Shown here piece after piece: positions 7,349-15,485 of a stretch of 55,777 bases of DNA. The stretch's first letter is position 1. Each line of letters opens with the position of its first letter. Position numbers and translations under genes: made by a program. The DNA lies in the NCBI GenBank assembly GCA_028690585.1, contig JAQVAZ010000004.1, positions 1-55,777 of the forward strand. Direction: 5' to 3'. This DNA is from Candidatus Altimarinota bacterium. Lineage in GTDB: Bacteria > Patescibacteriota > Gracilibacteria > JAHISY01. The notes under the pieces were generated by a model. That model did no database searches, was not told the DNA's origin, and saw only the letters and a program-made list of their open reading frames with translations.

Positions 7349-7939
7349 ATGTTTACAGGAATCATTTCCGAAATCGGTGAAGTAAAAAAGATTTTCCGTG
7401 ATAAAGAAAATACGGTTTTTACGATTGCCGCGAAAAAAAGTTGCGTGGGTTTGAAGCTCGGAGACTCCATCGCTATCAATGGTAGCTGCCACACAGTGAT
7501 TCGCAAATCTGCTGGCAGCTTCTCTGTGGAATCCATGCCAGAAACTCTGAAGCGCACCAATCTCGGAGAATTAAAAATCTGTAGTAAGGTGAATCTCGAA
7601 AAGCCGCTGAAAGCTTCTGGCAGTCTCGATGGGCATTTCGTCTCTGGCCATATCGATGGAGTCGCGAAAATTATTTCTATCACTCCAGATAAAAATTCCA
7701 AAATCTTCACACTAGAGATTCCGAAAGACTTAAGTAAATTAGTAGTAGAGAAAGGCAGCATCGCGCTGGATGGAATTTCACTCACCGTGATTTCGATTCG
7801 TGGCGATAAAATTACGGTGGGGATTATCCCGCATACTTTAAAATTCACTACACTGGGTTTGCGTAAAGCAGGAGACAAAATTAATGTGGAAGCAGATTTA
7901 CTCGCGAAGCATTTGGCGAAATTAGTTGGTAAGAAATAA
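7349..7939 (+). CDS. ribE: Riboflavin synthase alpha chain
   Basis: 196 aa, the usual length. It starts with the hallmark MFTGIISEIG, and two tandem lumazine-binding barrels are visible (residues 1-~95 and ~96-190), with FVSGHIDG marking the second repeat. It dismutates two 6,7-dimethyl-8-ribityllumazine molecules to riboflavin plus a pyrimidine. Lumazine synthase follows after ~120 bp, so the last two steps are adjacent, but ribA, ribB and ribD are not in the window. It begins at a -10-adjacent ATG without Shine-Dalgarno. Confidence 0.95.
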   Translation: MFTGIISEIGEVKKIFRDKENTVFTIAAKKSCVGLKLGDSIAINGSCHTVIRKSAGSFSVESMPETLKRTNLGELKICSKVNLEKPLKASGSLDGHFVSGHIDGVAKIISITPDKNSKIFTLEIPKDLSKLVVEKGSIALDGISLTVISIRGDKITVGIIPHTLKFTTLGLRKAGDKINVEADLLAKHLAKLVGKK

Positions 7940-7959
7940 GGATTAAGAATTAAGAAAAG

Positions 7960-7987
7960 GTAGGGAATTGCCATGGCAATTCCCTAC
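7960..7987. repeat. 28-bp perfect palindrome, copy 1
   Basis: GTAGGGAATTGCCA followed by its exact reverse complement. The identical 28 bp recurs at 40683-40710, and a same-length variant with a different core lies at 43595-43622. Here it follows a GGATTAAGAATTAAG-type repeat (7940-7954) between ribE and ribH. Confidence 0.9.
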
Positions 7988-8039
7988 ACCCGCGATAATT
8001 TCTTGGATTTCTTTTTTGCAGGAATGACAAAATATAAAA

Positions 8040-8048
8040 TGTTAGAAT
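8040..8048 (+). promoter_or_regulatory. Extended -10 of ribH
   Basis: TGTTAGAAT ends 9 nt before ATG 8058, predicting an almost leaderless mRNA. Confidence 0.6.
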
Positions 8049-8057
8049 TGTTTCCCA

Positions 8058-8483
8058 ATGAAAATCGCTATTGTTTCTTCTCGCTTCGCGGATAAAGCTG
8101 GTAATGCTTTGGAGGCTTTGCGTGTGAGTTGTCAGAAAAGATTACAGGAATTAGAAGTGGAGTTTATTGAGTTTCGCGTAGCTGGCGCTTTCGAGATTCC
8201 GACTGCAGTGAAGAAAGTTTTACTTACGAAAAAATTCGAAGCAGTGATTACGCTCGGAGTAGTCGTGAGAGGCGAGACTTCCCACTATGAATTTGTCGCT
8301 GGCAATGCTGCGCGAAAGATTGCAGATCTCGGAGTGGAGTTTGCTACTCCCGTGATTTTTGGAATTCTCACTACAGAATTAACTCAGCAAGCGGAAGCTA
8401 GAGGAAATCTCGGGAAAGATTATGCGGAAGCTGCGGTAGAGATGCTAGCAACTTTGCGGGAAATCGAGGATGCTAAAATCTGA
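8058..8483 (+). CDS. ribH: 6,7-dimethyl-8-ribityllumazine synthase
   Basis: 141 aa. The signature strings GAFEIP (residues 43-48) and VVVRGETSHYEF, with the catalytic H76, are intact, followed by the FGILTTELTQQAEAR region that binds substrate phosphate. It condenses 3,4-dihydroxy-2-butanone 4-phosphate with the ribitylamino-pyrimidine to make the substrate of RibE, probably as a 60-mer or pentamer. The final codons GAT GCT AAA ATC TGA carry the -10 box of pgk, so the two genes are packed without a leader between them. Confidence 0.95.
   Translation: MKIAIVSSRFADKAGNALEALRVSCQKRLQELEVEFIEFRVAGAFEIPTAVKKVLLTKKFEAVITLGVVVRGETSHYEFVAGNAARKIADLGVEFATPVIFGILTTELTQQAEARGNLGKDYAEAAVEMLATLREIEDAKI
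8471..8479 (+). promoter_or_regulatory. Extended -10 of pgk, inside the 3' end of ribH
   Basis: TGCTAAAAT lies in the Asp-Ala-Lys-Ile codons of ribH. Its last base is 6 nt before ATG 8486, so the predicted transcription start is the A of the start codon itself. Confidence 0.65.
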
Positions 8484-8485
8484 GC

Positions 8486-9679
8486 ATGCAGATTAAAACT
8501 ATTCGAGATATCGAGGTTACTGGGAAACGCGTTTTGGTGAGAGTGGATTTCAATACTCCGATTGAAAATGGAAAAGTCGGAGATGCTACGCGGATTGCCG
8601 AAGCGCTGCCTACGATTCGTTATCTTATTCAGAAAAAAGCAAAAGTAATTCTTCTCTCGCATTTCGGTCGGCCCAAAGGGAAAGTGGTAGAGGAATTTCG
8701 TGTTGCGCCAGTCGCAGCAAAATTATCTGAGATGCTGGATACTAAAATTCACACTGCTTCCGATTGCGTCGGAGAAGAAGCTGAAAGTGTTGTAAGCAAA
8801 CTAAAAGAAGGAGAAGTGGCGCTGCTGGAAAATACGCGCTTCCACAGCGAGGAAGAAGCGAATGATGCTGTCTTCGCAAAAAAACTTTCCTCACTCGGAG
8901 ATGTTTTTGTCGCTGAAGCTTTTGGCGCGGCGCATCGGGCGCATGCTTCCACAGTGGGAATCGCGCAGTATCTCCCGACTGTCGCAGGCTTACTCATGGA
9001 GAGAGAAGTGAAAGAGTTGAATCAGGTTTTTCACAATCCAACTAAACCACTGGTTTTGATTCTCGGAGGCGCGAAGATTGATTCCAAGATTGGAGTGTTG
9101 CGCAAATTTTCCGAAATGGCGGATACGATTCTCCTCGGTGGTGGTATCGCGAATACTTTTCTTGCGGCGCAAGGTTTCGAAATCGGCGAAAGTTTGTATG
9201 AAGAAGACAAAGTGGAGCTGGCGATGGATATTCTCATGGAGGCGGCGGCGCGTGGTTGCGAGATTGTTTTACCGAAAGATGTGATTTGCGCGGATGCGAT
9301 AGCAGCGATTTCCGATAAAACTTCTACTGTGGATATTCGCGCAGAGGCTTTGCCTTTCAATCTCAAGATTCTCGATATCGGAAAAGAGAGCCAGCAGCAG
9401 TATGCCGAGATTATTTACTCTGCGCGGATGGTTATCTGGAATGGCCCAGTAGGTTTATTTGAATTCAAGCCTTTTGAAAAAGGCACTAAAGCAATTGCCG
9501 AAGCTTGTGCCAAAACGAAAGCTACCACCATCCTCGGAGGAGGTGATACTCTCGAGGCTCTCAAGCGTTTCAAAATTTCCCCTGAAGAATTCACACATGT
9601 TTCCACGGGTGGTGGCGCGATGCTGGAATTCCTCGAAGGCAAAAAACTTCCTGGAGTCGAGATCTTAGGTAAAATCTAA
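8486..9679 (+). CDS. pgk: Phosphoglycerate kinase
   Basis: 397 aa, the normal length. N-domain substrate loops VDFNTPIENGK and SHFGRPKGK and C-domain nucleotide loops GGAKIDSKIG and GGGDTLEAL are complete. It transfers the acyl phosphate of 1,3-bisphosphoglycerate to ADP in lower glycolysis, a main ATP source for a fermentative cell. No other glycolytic gene is adjacent. It is transcribed from a promoter embedded in ribH and faces the HU gene tail to tail. Confidence 0.97.
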   Translation: MQIKTIRDIEVTGKRVLVRVDFNTPIENGKVGDATRIAEALPTIRYLIQKKAKVILLSHFGRPKGKVVEEFRVAPVAAKLSEMLDTKIHTASDCVGEEAESVVSKLKEGEVALLENTRFHSEEEANDAVFAKKLSSLGDVFVAEAFGAAHRAHASTVGIAQYLPTVAGLLMEREVKELNQVFHNPTKPLVLILGGAKIDSKIGVLRKFSEMADTILLGGGIANTFLAAQGFEIGESLYEEDKVELAMDILMEAAARGCEIVLPKDVICADAIAAISDKTSTVDIRAEALPFNLKILDIGKESQQQYAEIIYSARMVIWNGPVGLFEFKPFEKGTKAIAEACAKTKATTILGGGDTLEALKRFKISPEEFTHVSTGGGAMLEFLEGKKLPGVEILGKI

Positions 9680-9733
9680 ATTCTTTCTCCACACACAAAA
9701 ACAGTGAAGCCGACCCCTTTTTATTTTGCTTGC

Positions 9734-10009
9734 TTAGCGGATGGCATCCTTCAGGGTTTTGCCAGCGCGGAAAGCTGGCACTTTTAGCGCAGGAATTTCA
9801 ATTCGCTGCTGTGGGTTGCGTGGGCTGACACCTTCACGCGCCGCGCGTTTACTTACGCGGAAAGTCCCGAAGCCAGTAACAGTTACATTGTTACCTTTCT
9901 TCAATTCCTCGGTGACTATAGCGATGAAACCTTCCAACACTTCCGTCACCATGCGTTTACTGAGGCCGAGTTTGGCAGCCAAAGCTTCGATGAGTTCCTG
10001 ACGGTTCAT
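9734..10009 (-). CDS. hup: HU/IHF-family DNA-binding protein
   Basis: 91 aa, with the start chosen at ATG 10009 (MNRQELIEAL), the typical HU N-terminus; the frame upstream adds 25 atypical residues. The helical dimer part is followed by GFGTF and the DNA-clamping arm, including RNPQQ with its DNA-intercalating Pro. It is a nucleoid protein that bends and compacts DNA. A -10 (TGCCTAAAAT) lies ~25 nt upstream at 10035-10040. The leader is pyrimidine-rich with no Shine-Dalgarno. Confidence 0.95.
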   Translation of the reverse strand: MNRQELIEALAAKLGLSKRMVTEVLEGFIAIVTEELKKGNNVTVTGFGTFRVSKRAAREGVSPRNPQQRIEIPALKVPAFRAGKTLKDAIR

Positions 10010-10116
10010 AAGGAGGGAGTTAAGAACTAGCTTGATTTTAGGCAGGCAAAAGCCAGAATTGCAAAAGAAATTAACCAAATTCAATTCAGTTAGTTTTCAT
10101 CAGCTATTCTATAGGT

Positions 10117-10881
10117 TTAGTTTTCGGTTTCTAGTCTCCAATTCGCAAGCGGATCAGTATGCTGCCGAGGCTTGATTTCTGCAACTACTGGCTCAATTTT
10201 TTTCCACAAATCTTGCGCTACCTGCTGGATAGATTGATTCGCGTTTACTACTTCCCATTTGTAGCGCTTCGCGAGAATTTGAAAGGATTTGCGCGCTTTT
10301 TCAATCAACCTATCGCTGCTTTCATGTAAATGCACTTTTTCTTTACCAATCAAAAATCTTTCTCCATCAAGGAGGATTTCCACATCAGGCGGGCAGAGGA
10401 ATTTATTTACATTTACCAACCACTCGAGATCTGCGCCTTTGGCGGCGCCCCAAGCCAATCCCGTGCCAGTGTAATCTTCCGCGAGAATCGTAACTCCGCT
10501 TTCGAGTTTCTTCTGAATGGTTGGATCGTATTGGTAGCGATTCAGTGAATACCACATCTGCAACTCTTGCTCAGTTACGCGCTGGCGAATTTCTTTCGGC
10601 GCAATCGTGTGAAAGCGGAAAGTTACATTTTTCTTTTCACGCGTAGCAGGCTTCCTGACTTTTGTGCCTTCGAAAAAATTAATCATGCTTTGCACATTGT
10701 GTTGCTCTTTGCCGCGCAAAATCTCATTCAACTTTTTTCCCGTAGGATCAAGGTTGTAAATCGGATATTTTACATACTCGGTGCGAATCCCCGCTGCAAT
10801 CAGTTTCTGCAGCAGCAAAGCAGTTTGGGTGCTTTTCCCAATATTATTGATTCCGTAAATAGCAATAAACTTACCCTGCAT
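10117..10881 (-). CDS. Thymidylate kinase-like protein with an insertion
   Basis: 254 aa, versus ~205-215 for ordinary thymidylate kinases. P-loop YGINNIGKST (residues 9-18), followed by helices typical of the dTMP kinase family; AEDYTGTGLAWG fits the DRY-like region with altered residues. A ~30-residue insertion rich in Lys/Arg lies near residues 70-105. It would phosphorylate dTMP to dTDP, but the altered motifs leave room for another nucleotide. The predicted mRNA is leaderless: -10 TAGAAT ends 9 nt before the ATG. Confidence 0.75.
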   Translation of the reverse strand: MQGKFIAIYGINNIGKSTQTALLLQKLIAAGIRTEYVKYPIYNLDPTGKKLNEILRGKEQHNVQSMINFFEGTKVRKPATREKKNVTFRFHTIAPKEIRQRVTEQELQMWYSLNRYQYDPTIQKKLESGVTILAEDYTGTGLAWGAAKGADLEWLVNVNKFLCPPDVEILLDGERFLIGKEKVHLHESSDRLIEKARKSFQILAKRYKWEVVNANQSIQQVAQDLWKKIEPVVAEIKPRQHTDPLANWRLETEN

Positions 10882-10890
10882 TGTTACTCT

Positions 10891-10896
10891 ATTCTA
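10891..10896 (-). promoter_or_regulatory. -10 of the thymidylate kinase-like gene
   Basis: Minus-strand TAGAAT, 9 nt before ATG 10881. Confidence 0.5.
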
Positions 10897-10900
10897 CGCT

Positions 10901-10933
10901 AAAAACCCCACCAAAGTGAATTTGGCAGGGTTT
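10901..10933 (-). terminator. Terminator after the M23-SLH gene
   Basis: On the minus strand, AAACCCTGCCAAA pairs with TTTGGTGGGGTTT across a TTCAC loop, then a T run at 10905-10901. Confidence 0.75.
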
Positions 10934-10953
10934 CATTTTTTTATTCAATCCTC

Positions 10954-12624
10954 CTAAATCGATAAATCACTGGAGTAAGCTACCGCTTCATTTTTTTGCA
11001 CTACTAGCATGCGGTAAATCGTTTCTGCTACTTCTGCGCGAGTAACCTTCGCGCTACCGTTGAAGTTGCTACCGCTGACTGGGAAGATATTCGCTTCCTT
11101 GGAATATCTAGCGAAAGAGGAAAACCAATCATCTACACTTACATCACGATAAGGCGCTTGGCTAGTTTTGCCTGGAGTAATATCTGCGCTGCCAAATAAG
11201 ATTTTGAGATACTCGGCGCGGTTGACATTATTCGCTGGGCCAAAAGTGCCATCAGGATAACCCGCTACGATTTTTTGGAAAACAGCGCAGCCAACGAAAT
11301 CTGCATACCAAGCATCGGAAGAAGTATCAGGGAAGGTTGGCACTGGAGAATAAGTGCAATCTACTCCCAAACCTAATTCCAACATTTTCAAAGCTTCTAC
11401 ACGAGTGACAGTTTTATCTGGCTGAAAACTGCCATCGTTATATCCAGCGATAATTTCTTTCTCTTTGAGATACTTAATCGCGGTGAAGTTTTCGTGATTA
11501 CTATCTACATCAGAGAAAAGTGTTTCTACGGCAGGAGTTACCACTGCTGGAGTTTCTGCTACAGTTTCCTCAGTTGCGGCAGTATCGGTTGTGGAATCAC
11601 TTGTTTCAGTTGAAGTAGTTTCCGTGGTTGTCGTGTCAGTAGTAGCGGCAACTGTATTTTCTAGTGAAGCTACATCGACTGTAACAGCAGTAGCTGCAGC
11701 AACTTCACTTGCTACTGTATCGGTGGTTGTTGTGCTTGCTGTTGCGGTTGGGGCTACATAAGCATCGCTACCAGTTATGAGATAGCGTTGCACCCAAAGC
11801 ATTGGATTGATAGTGTTAGCAATTGCTTGAGATTGGTTGATGCCTGCGCTGACTCCATCGAAGAAACTTACTCCAGCCGTTGCGCATTCTGCGCTAGTGA
11901 AGGGCCACCAAGGATGCCAAGGCGCAGTATCTTTATCAATCTGGAAATGGAGATGGGGAGTGGTAGAAGTGCCAGTGCTGCCAGTTTCTCCAATCAAATC
12001 TCCGCGCTTTACGATTTGGTTTTGTGTAACGAGAATCTTACTAAGATGCCCGTAGGCAGAATAAAGTGTGGTGGTTGTATTGCTATCGAGAGAAGGCACA
12101 TCAGTATGAGTAATTACAATGTGTTTCCCAAAACCGCTGCTAGCTTCCGCTACTTTGGAAACTTTTCCATTGGCCACTGCGTAAACTTTCGTGCCAGTTG
12201 GCACTTTGATGTCTATCGCAAGATGGCTGCCTTCATATTCTTTACTGCCAGACTCGTAGCTTCCCATATATGGCACTGCATAGGTAATCAGCTGATTTTT
12301 GAGAGAATCATTAATACTATTCCAGTTGGAGGCTACGAGAGTTGTGCCAAAAATCGCTGGGTCGTAATTTGGCATAGTTGTTTTTTTCTCAGCTGGAATA
12401 GAAGCTGCGAGAAGCGAGTATTCACCACTCGCAAGCTTTGCCCAATCAGGAATTTCTTTGACTGGATAAGAAGTGCCATCAAATGGCGCTGGTTTCTCTA
12501 CACTTAGCAATTCCGCCATAAATTCCGTAGTTTGCCCCTGTAAGAAAAAGACTCCTACCATGAGGAAGAAGGTGGCAAAAAGTCCGATTAGAAACTTGCG
12601 GTGTTCTCTCCAAAAGTTTTTCAT
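10954..12624 (-). CDS. Envelope M23 peptidase-like protein with three SLH domains
   Basis: 556 aa. An N-terminal membrane segment or signal anchor (residues 10-30) is followed by an M23/LytM domain with H134 and D138 (SHLAID), H193 and HLH 224-226, the full zinc/catalytic set of a glycyl-glycine-type endopeptidase. Next comes a Thr/Ala/Glu-rich linker (~285-370), then three S-layer homology repeats (~370-540) with motifs such as AGYNDGSFQPDKTVTR and AGYPDGTFGP. SLH domains anchor proteins to cell-wall polymers, so this is probably a wall-bound peptidoglycan hydrolase for growth or division. It stands alone with its own terminator. Confidence 0.9.
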   Translation of the reverse strand: MKNFWREHRKFLIGLFATFFLMVGVFFLQGQTTEFMAELLSVEKPAPFDGTSYPVKEIPDWAKLASGEYSLLAASIPAEKKTTMPNYDPAIFGTTLVASNWNSINDSLKNQLITYAVPYMGSYESGSKEYEGSHLAIDIKVPTGTKVYAVANGKVSKVAEASSGFGKHIVITHTDVPSLDSNTTTTLYSAYGHLSKILVTQNQIVKRGDLIGETGSTGTSTTPHLHFQIDKDTAPWHPWWPFTSAECATAGVSFFDGVSAGINQSQAIANTINPMLWVQRYLITGSDAYVAPTATASTTTTDTVASEVAAATAVTVDVASLENTVAATTDTTTTETTSTETSDSTTDTAATEETVAETPAVVTPAVETLFSDVDSNHENFTAIKYLKEKEIIAGYNDGSFQPDKTVTRVEALKMLELGLGVDCTYSPVPTFPDTSSDAWYADFVGCAVFQKIVAGYPDGTFGPANNVNRAEYLKILFGSADITPGKTSQAPYRDVSVDDWFSSFARYSKEANIFPVSGSNFNGSAKVTRAEVAETIYRMLVVQKNEAVAYSSDLSI

Positions 12625-12674
12625 GTTAATTTTGTGTTAGTTTTGTTTTTTTTATTGGGTAATTCTACCATTTT

Positions 12675-13112
12675 TTGTCTCTCAAATCAATCTATCAGAC
12701 CGACTTTAGTGAAGCCACAGAAGCGCTTGGAAAGCGTTACGCAAGCCAATTTATCAACCAAAAAATCTTTCTCTTTGGTGATTTAGGTGTGGGAAAAACT
12801 ACCTTTCTGCGCGGGTTTGCTAAGGGCTTACGCATCAAATCCAAAATCAAATCTCCTACTTTTGTGGGTGAGCATTTACACATTATCGATTCCAAACATT
12901 ATTTTCTCCATCTCGATTTTTATCGCGCGGAGAAATTACCTCCCGAAACGGTAGCGAGATTAGATGAGATGTTTACCTCACCTAATACTACTGTAGCGAT
13001 TGAGTGGAGTGAAAAACTTCCACGTAAAATACTTCCCAAGAAGAGAGTGGAGATTCATTTCCAAGATTGTGGTGGGGAGAAGCGCGAGATTACTTTTGCA
13101 GTTTTTCCCTAA
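12675..13112 (+). CDS. tsaE: tRNA threonylcarbamoyladenosine biosynthesis ATPase TsaE
   Basis: 145 aa starting at a TTG (12675); no ATG fits before the conserved N-terminus. Walker A GDLGVGKTTFLRG, the SPTF switch, HLDFYR and IEWSEKLP are all present, the usual TsaE order. TsaE drives the TsaB-TsaD complex that puts t6A on ANN-decoding tRNAs. Partner genes are not in the window. Its last 23 nt overlap the 3' end of purL on the opposite strand. Confidence 0.92.
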   Translation: MSLKSIYQTDFSEATEALGKRYASQFINQKIFLFGDLGVGKTTFLRGFAKGLRIKSKIKSPTFVGEHLHIIDSKHYFLHLDFYRAEKLPPETVARLDEMFTSPNTTVAIEWSEKLPRKILPKKRVEIHFQDCGGEKREITFAVFP

Positions 13113-15396
13113 ACGCATTCTGCCAAATCTCTTTCAGCGCGTAGAGTGATTCACTCACTACGCAACCAACATTCACTAGTGGCTCGAGTGAGACTTTTCC
13201 GACTGTGGCAATTTTTACTCCAACTTTTGTTGCTAACTTCTCTAATTTTTCTAGTTTATCTGGGGAGATTTCCACGATGTAGCCAGGGTTCTCCGAGAAA
13301 AGTTTTTCCACAGGCAGATTCTTTAGCTGAATTCCAAAACCATTCCGGAGAGTTTGCTCGGCGGCGCCGACGAGTAATCCTCCGCGATGCAAATCTCGCG
13401 CAGAGGTGATGAGTTTTGCTTTCGCGGCTGCGAGTAAGAATTTCGTTTCGGCAGCAAATTTCTTCACATCGATTTTCGCAGCCTCGCCGAGTTTCTTCCC
13501 AACCACTTTTTCAAATTCACTGCCACCCAAAGCGCTGCTTCTTTCTCCAATCAAAACAATTAAATTCCCAGCTTGCTGGAAGCGCGAAGGAATTCTTTGA
13601 TTGATATTCTCTAGTTTCCCTACGCAAGCCACCAGCGCAGAAGGATTGATAGAGTTATCTTTATTCTCGTTGTAGAGGCTGACATTGCCACTTACAAAAG
13701 GAGTTTCAAAAATCTCCGCAGCTTCACGCAATCCTTCAATTCCCTCCACGAATTCTCCCATCTGATTTGGTTTCTCGGGATTCCCGTAATTCAAACAATC
13801 TGTTAGCGCGAGTGGAGTAGCTCCCACGCTGGCAACATTCGCAACTGCTTCACACACCGCGTGAATCGCTTGCAGCCGCGCGCTGTATCTTCCGAGTGTC
13901 GCGTTGCCACCGACTCCGATAGTTACTCCGACTTGTTTGATTTTTTCACTGGCGGAAGTATTCAGCAGTGGTTGAATCACGGCGCTGCTGCCTTTCCCCG
14001 CATCTCTTACCGTGAGGCCCTGCACTTCTTTATCGTATTTCTCATAGATGGATTCGCGTGAAGCGATGTTTTCACTCGCGAGTAATTTCTTCAAAACTTC
14101 TCCCAAGTCGAGCTTCGCAAAATCTACTTTTTCTTTCTCAAAAGTTTTTTTCACCACTTTATATTCTCTGTTGTAGCGCAAACCCTCCGTGAGTAATTTC
14201 GCTGGCGCATCGACGATTACACTTCCGTGATATTTCAAAACATAATTGCCCGGCTTCACTTTCCCCACGAGTGAAGCGCGCGCACCTTTGCTTACTCCAG
14301 GTAGATTCCATTTCTCATTATAAGTGTCGAGAATTAGTTTTGTAACTTTCGGATGGCAAACCCAGCAAAATCTTTCTTGCGTTTCGGCGCAAGCAATGAT
14401 GTGGGGGAGATGCTCACCTTCCGTGTGAATTTTTTCCACATCGATTTCCGCGCCAAAGCCATGTTTATCTAGTTGCTCCACACTCGCGCAAACATTGCCT
14501 CCCGCTCCCATATCTTTGAAGCTTACTTTATCCAGCAACTTCCGCTTCTTCAGCTCAGCGAATAAATCGTAAGTAGAAACGAGAATGTGCCTTTCGAGGA
14601 AAGGATTCGGCTCCTGCACCGCGCCTTTATTGGTTTCCACATCTTCTTCTTTCAATTCTCCACTCGCGAAACTCGCGCCACCAAAACCACTTCTATCCGT
14701 GGGTTTTCCGACGATGATGATATCGTAGCCAACTTTCGCTGCTTCCTTCGGCGCATAGGAATGAATGATTTCATCTTCGCGTAGCACTCCGGCTGCCACT
14801 ACATTCACCAAGCAATTTGTATCGAAGCTACTATCGAATTCGATATCGCCTCCGATATTCGCAACTCCGAGAGGATTCCCATAGCCTGCTACTCCCGCGA
14901 TGACTTCGCGCGCCAACCAACGATTTAGATGTTTATCGAGACTGCCAAAACGCAGACAATCCAAGCAGCCAATCACATGCGCACCCATGCAAACAATATC
15001 TCTCACGATTCCACCGACTCCAGTCGCCGCACCTTCATACGGCACGATTTGGCTCGGATGGTTGTGAGATTCATGTGAAACCACCAAACCCCAACGCAAC
15101 TTGCCTTCCTTCGCAATCTCCACAATGCCACTATCTTCACCTGGGCCCATGATTACCGCTTTACCTTTCGTTGGTAGTTTCGCGAGATACTGGCGAGTGC
15201 TGCGATAGCTGCAATGCTCACTTCCTTGGATTCCGAGAATCGTTAACTCCGTAAGCGTGAGTGGCCTCCCCAGTTTCTCTTGGAAATAGCGCGCTTCTTT
15301 CGGTGTCAGCGAAACGAGATTCTCACTGAGTTGCTTCTTCGCTTCGAGATCATTCAGCTGAGTGAAATCAAAAGTCGGCTCAATATGTTTTTGCAT
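13090..15396 (-). CDS. purL: Phosphoribosylformylglycinamidine synthase II
   Basis: 768 aa, the size of the small (PurL) form that works with PurS and PurQ. The signature HESHNHPS is intact, and the two repeated ATP-binding/AIRS-like halves are visible (~residues 50-400 and ~430-740), with GGNATLG and GRSSALGGSEF-like loops in the second half. It converts FGAR to FGAM in purine synthesis. No other pur gene is adjacent. The upstream -10 (TAAACT, 15408-15403) is 6 nt from the ATG, predicting a leaderless message. Confidence 0.97.
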   Translation of the reverse strand: MQKHIEPTFDFTQLNDLEAKKQLSENLVSLTPKEARYFQEKLGRPLTLTELTILGIQGSEHCSYRSTRQYLAKLPTKGKAVIMGPGEDSGIVEIAKEGKLRWGLVVSHESHNHPSQIVPYEGAATGVGGIVRDIVCMGAHVIGCLDCLRFGSLDKHLNRWLAREVIAGVAGYGNPLGVANIGGDIEFDSSFDTNCLVNVVAAGVLREDEIIHSYAPKEAAKVGYDIIIVGKPTDRSGFGGASFASGELKEEDVETNKGAVQEPNPFLERHILVSTYDLFAELKKRKLLDKVSFKDMGAGGNVCASVEQLDKHGFGAEIDVEKIHTEGEHLPHIIACAETQERFCWVCHPKVTKLILDTYNEKWNLPGVSKGARASLVGKVKPGNYVLKYHGSVIVDAPAKLLTEGLRYNREYKVVKKTFEKEKVDFAKLDLGEVLKKLLASENIASRESIYEKYDKEVQGLTVRDAGKGSSAVIQPLLNTSASEKIKQVGVTIGVGGNATLGRYSARLQAIHAVCEAVANVASVGATPLALTDCLNYGNPEKPNQMGEFVEGIEGLREAAEIFETPFVSGNVSLYNENKDNSINPSALVACVGKLENINQRIPSRFQQAGNLIVLIGERSSALGGSEFEKVVGKKLGEAAKIDVKKFAAETKFLLAAAKAKLITSARDLHRGGLLVGAAEQTLRNGFGIQLKNLPVEKLFSENPGYIVEISPDKLEKLEKLATKVGVKIATVGKVSLEPLVNVGCVVSESLYALKEIWQNAFREKLQK

Positions 15397-15402
15397 GGCA
15401 GT

Positions 15403-15408
15403 AGTTTA
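15403..15408 (-). promoter_or_regulatory. -10 of purL
   Basis: Minus-strand TGTTAAACT: the hexamer TAAACT ends 6 nt before ATG 15396, predicting transcription start at the start codon. Confidence 0.55.
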
Positions 15409-15431
15409 ACAAAAATTTTTAGGATGCTTGG

Positions 15432-15459
15432 TTGTAAGAAAATTGAAAACTTGTAAAAT
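15432..15459 (+). promoter_or_regulatory. Promoter of the membrane-protein cassette
   Basis: -35-like TTGTAA (15432-15437), a 16-nt spacer and -10 TAAAAT (15454-15459). It predicts a ~120-nt 5' UTR, unlike the leaderless genes around it. Confidence 0.5.
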
Positions 15460-15485
15460 ACCTCCTCGTTTCCTTGAAATCTCGG

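Noticed and set aside
6504-8483. Recoded UGA (Gly), as in Gracilibacteria/Absconditabacteria
   Set aside because: UGA ends the PHP phosphatase, ribH, lysA and other genes at their expected lengths, so the standard code applies.
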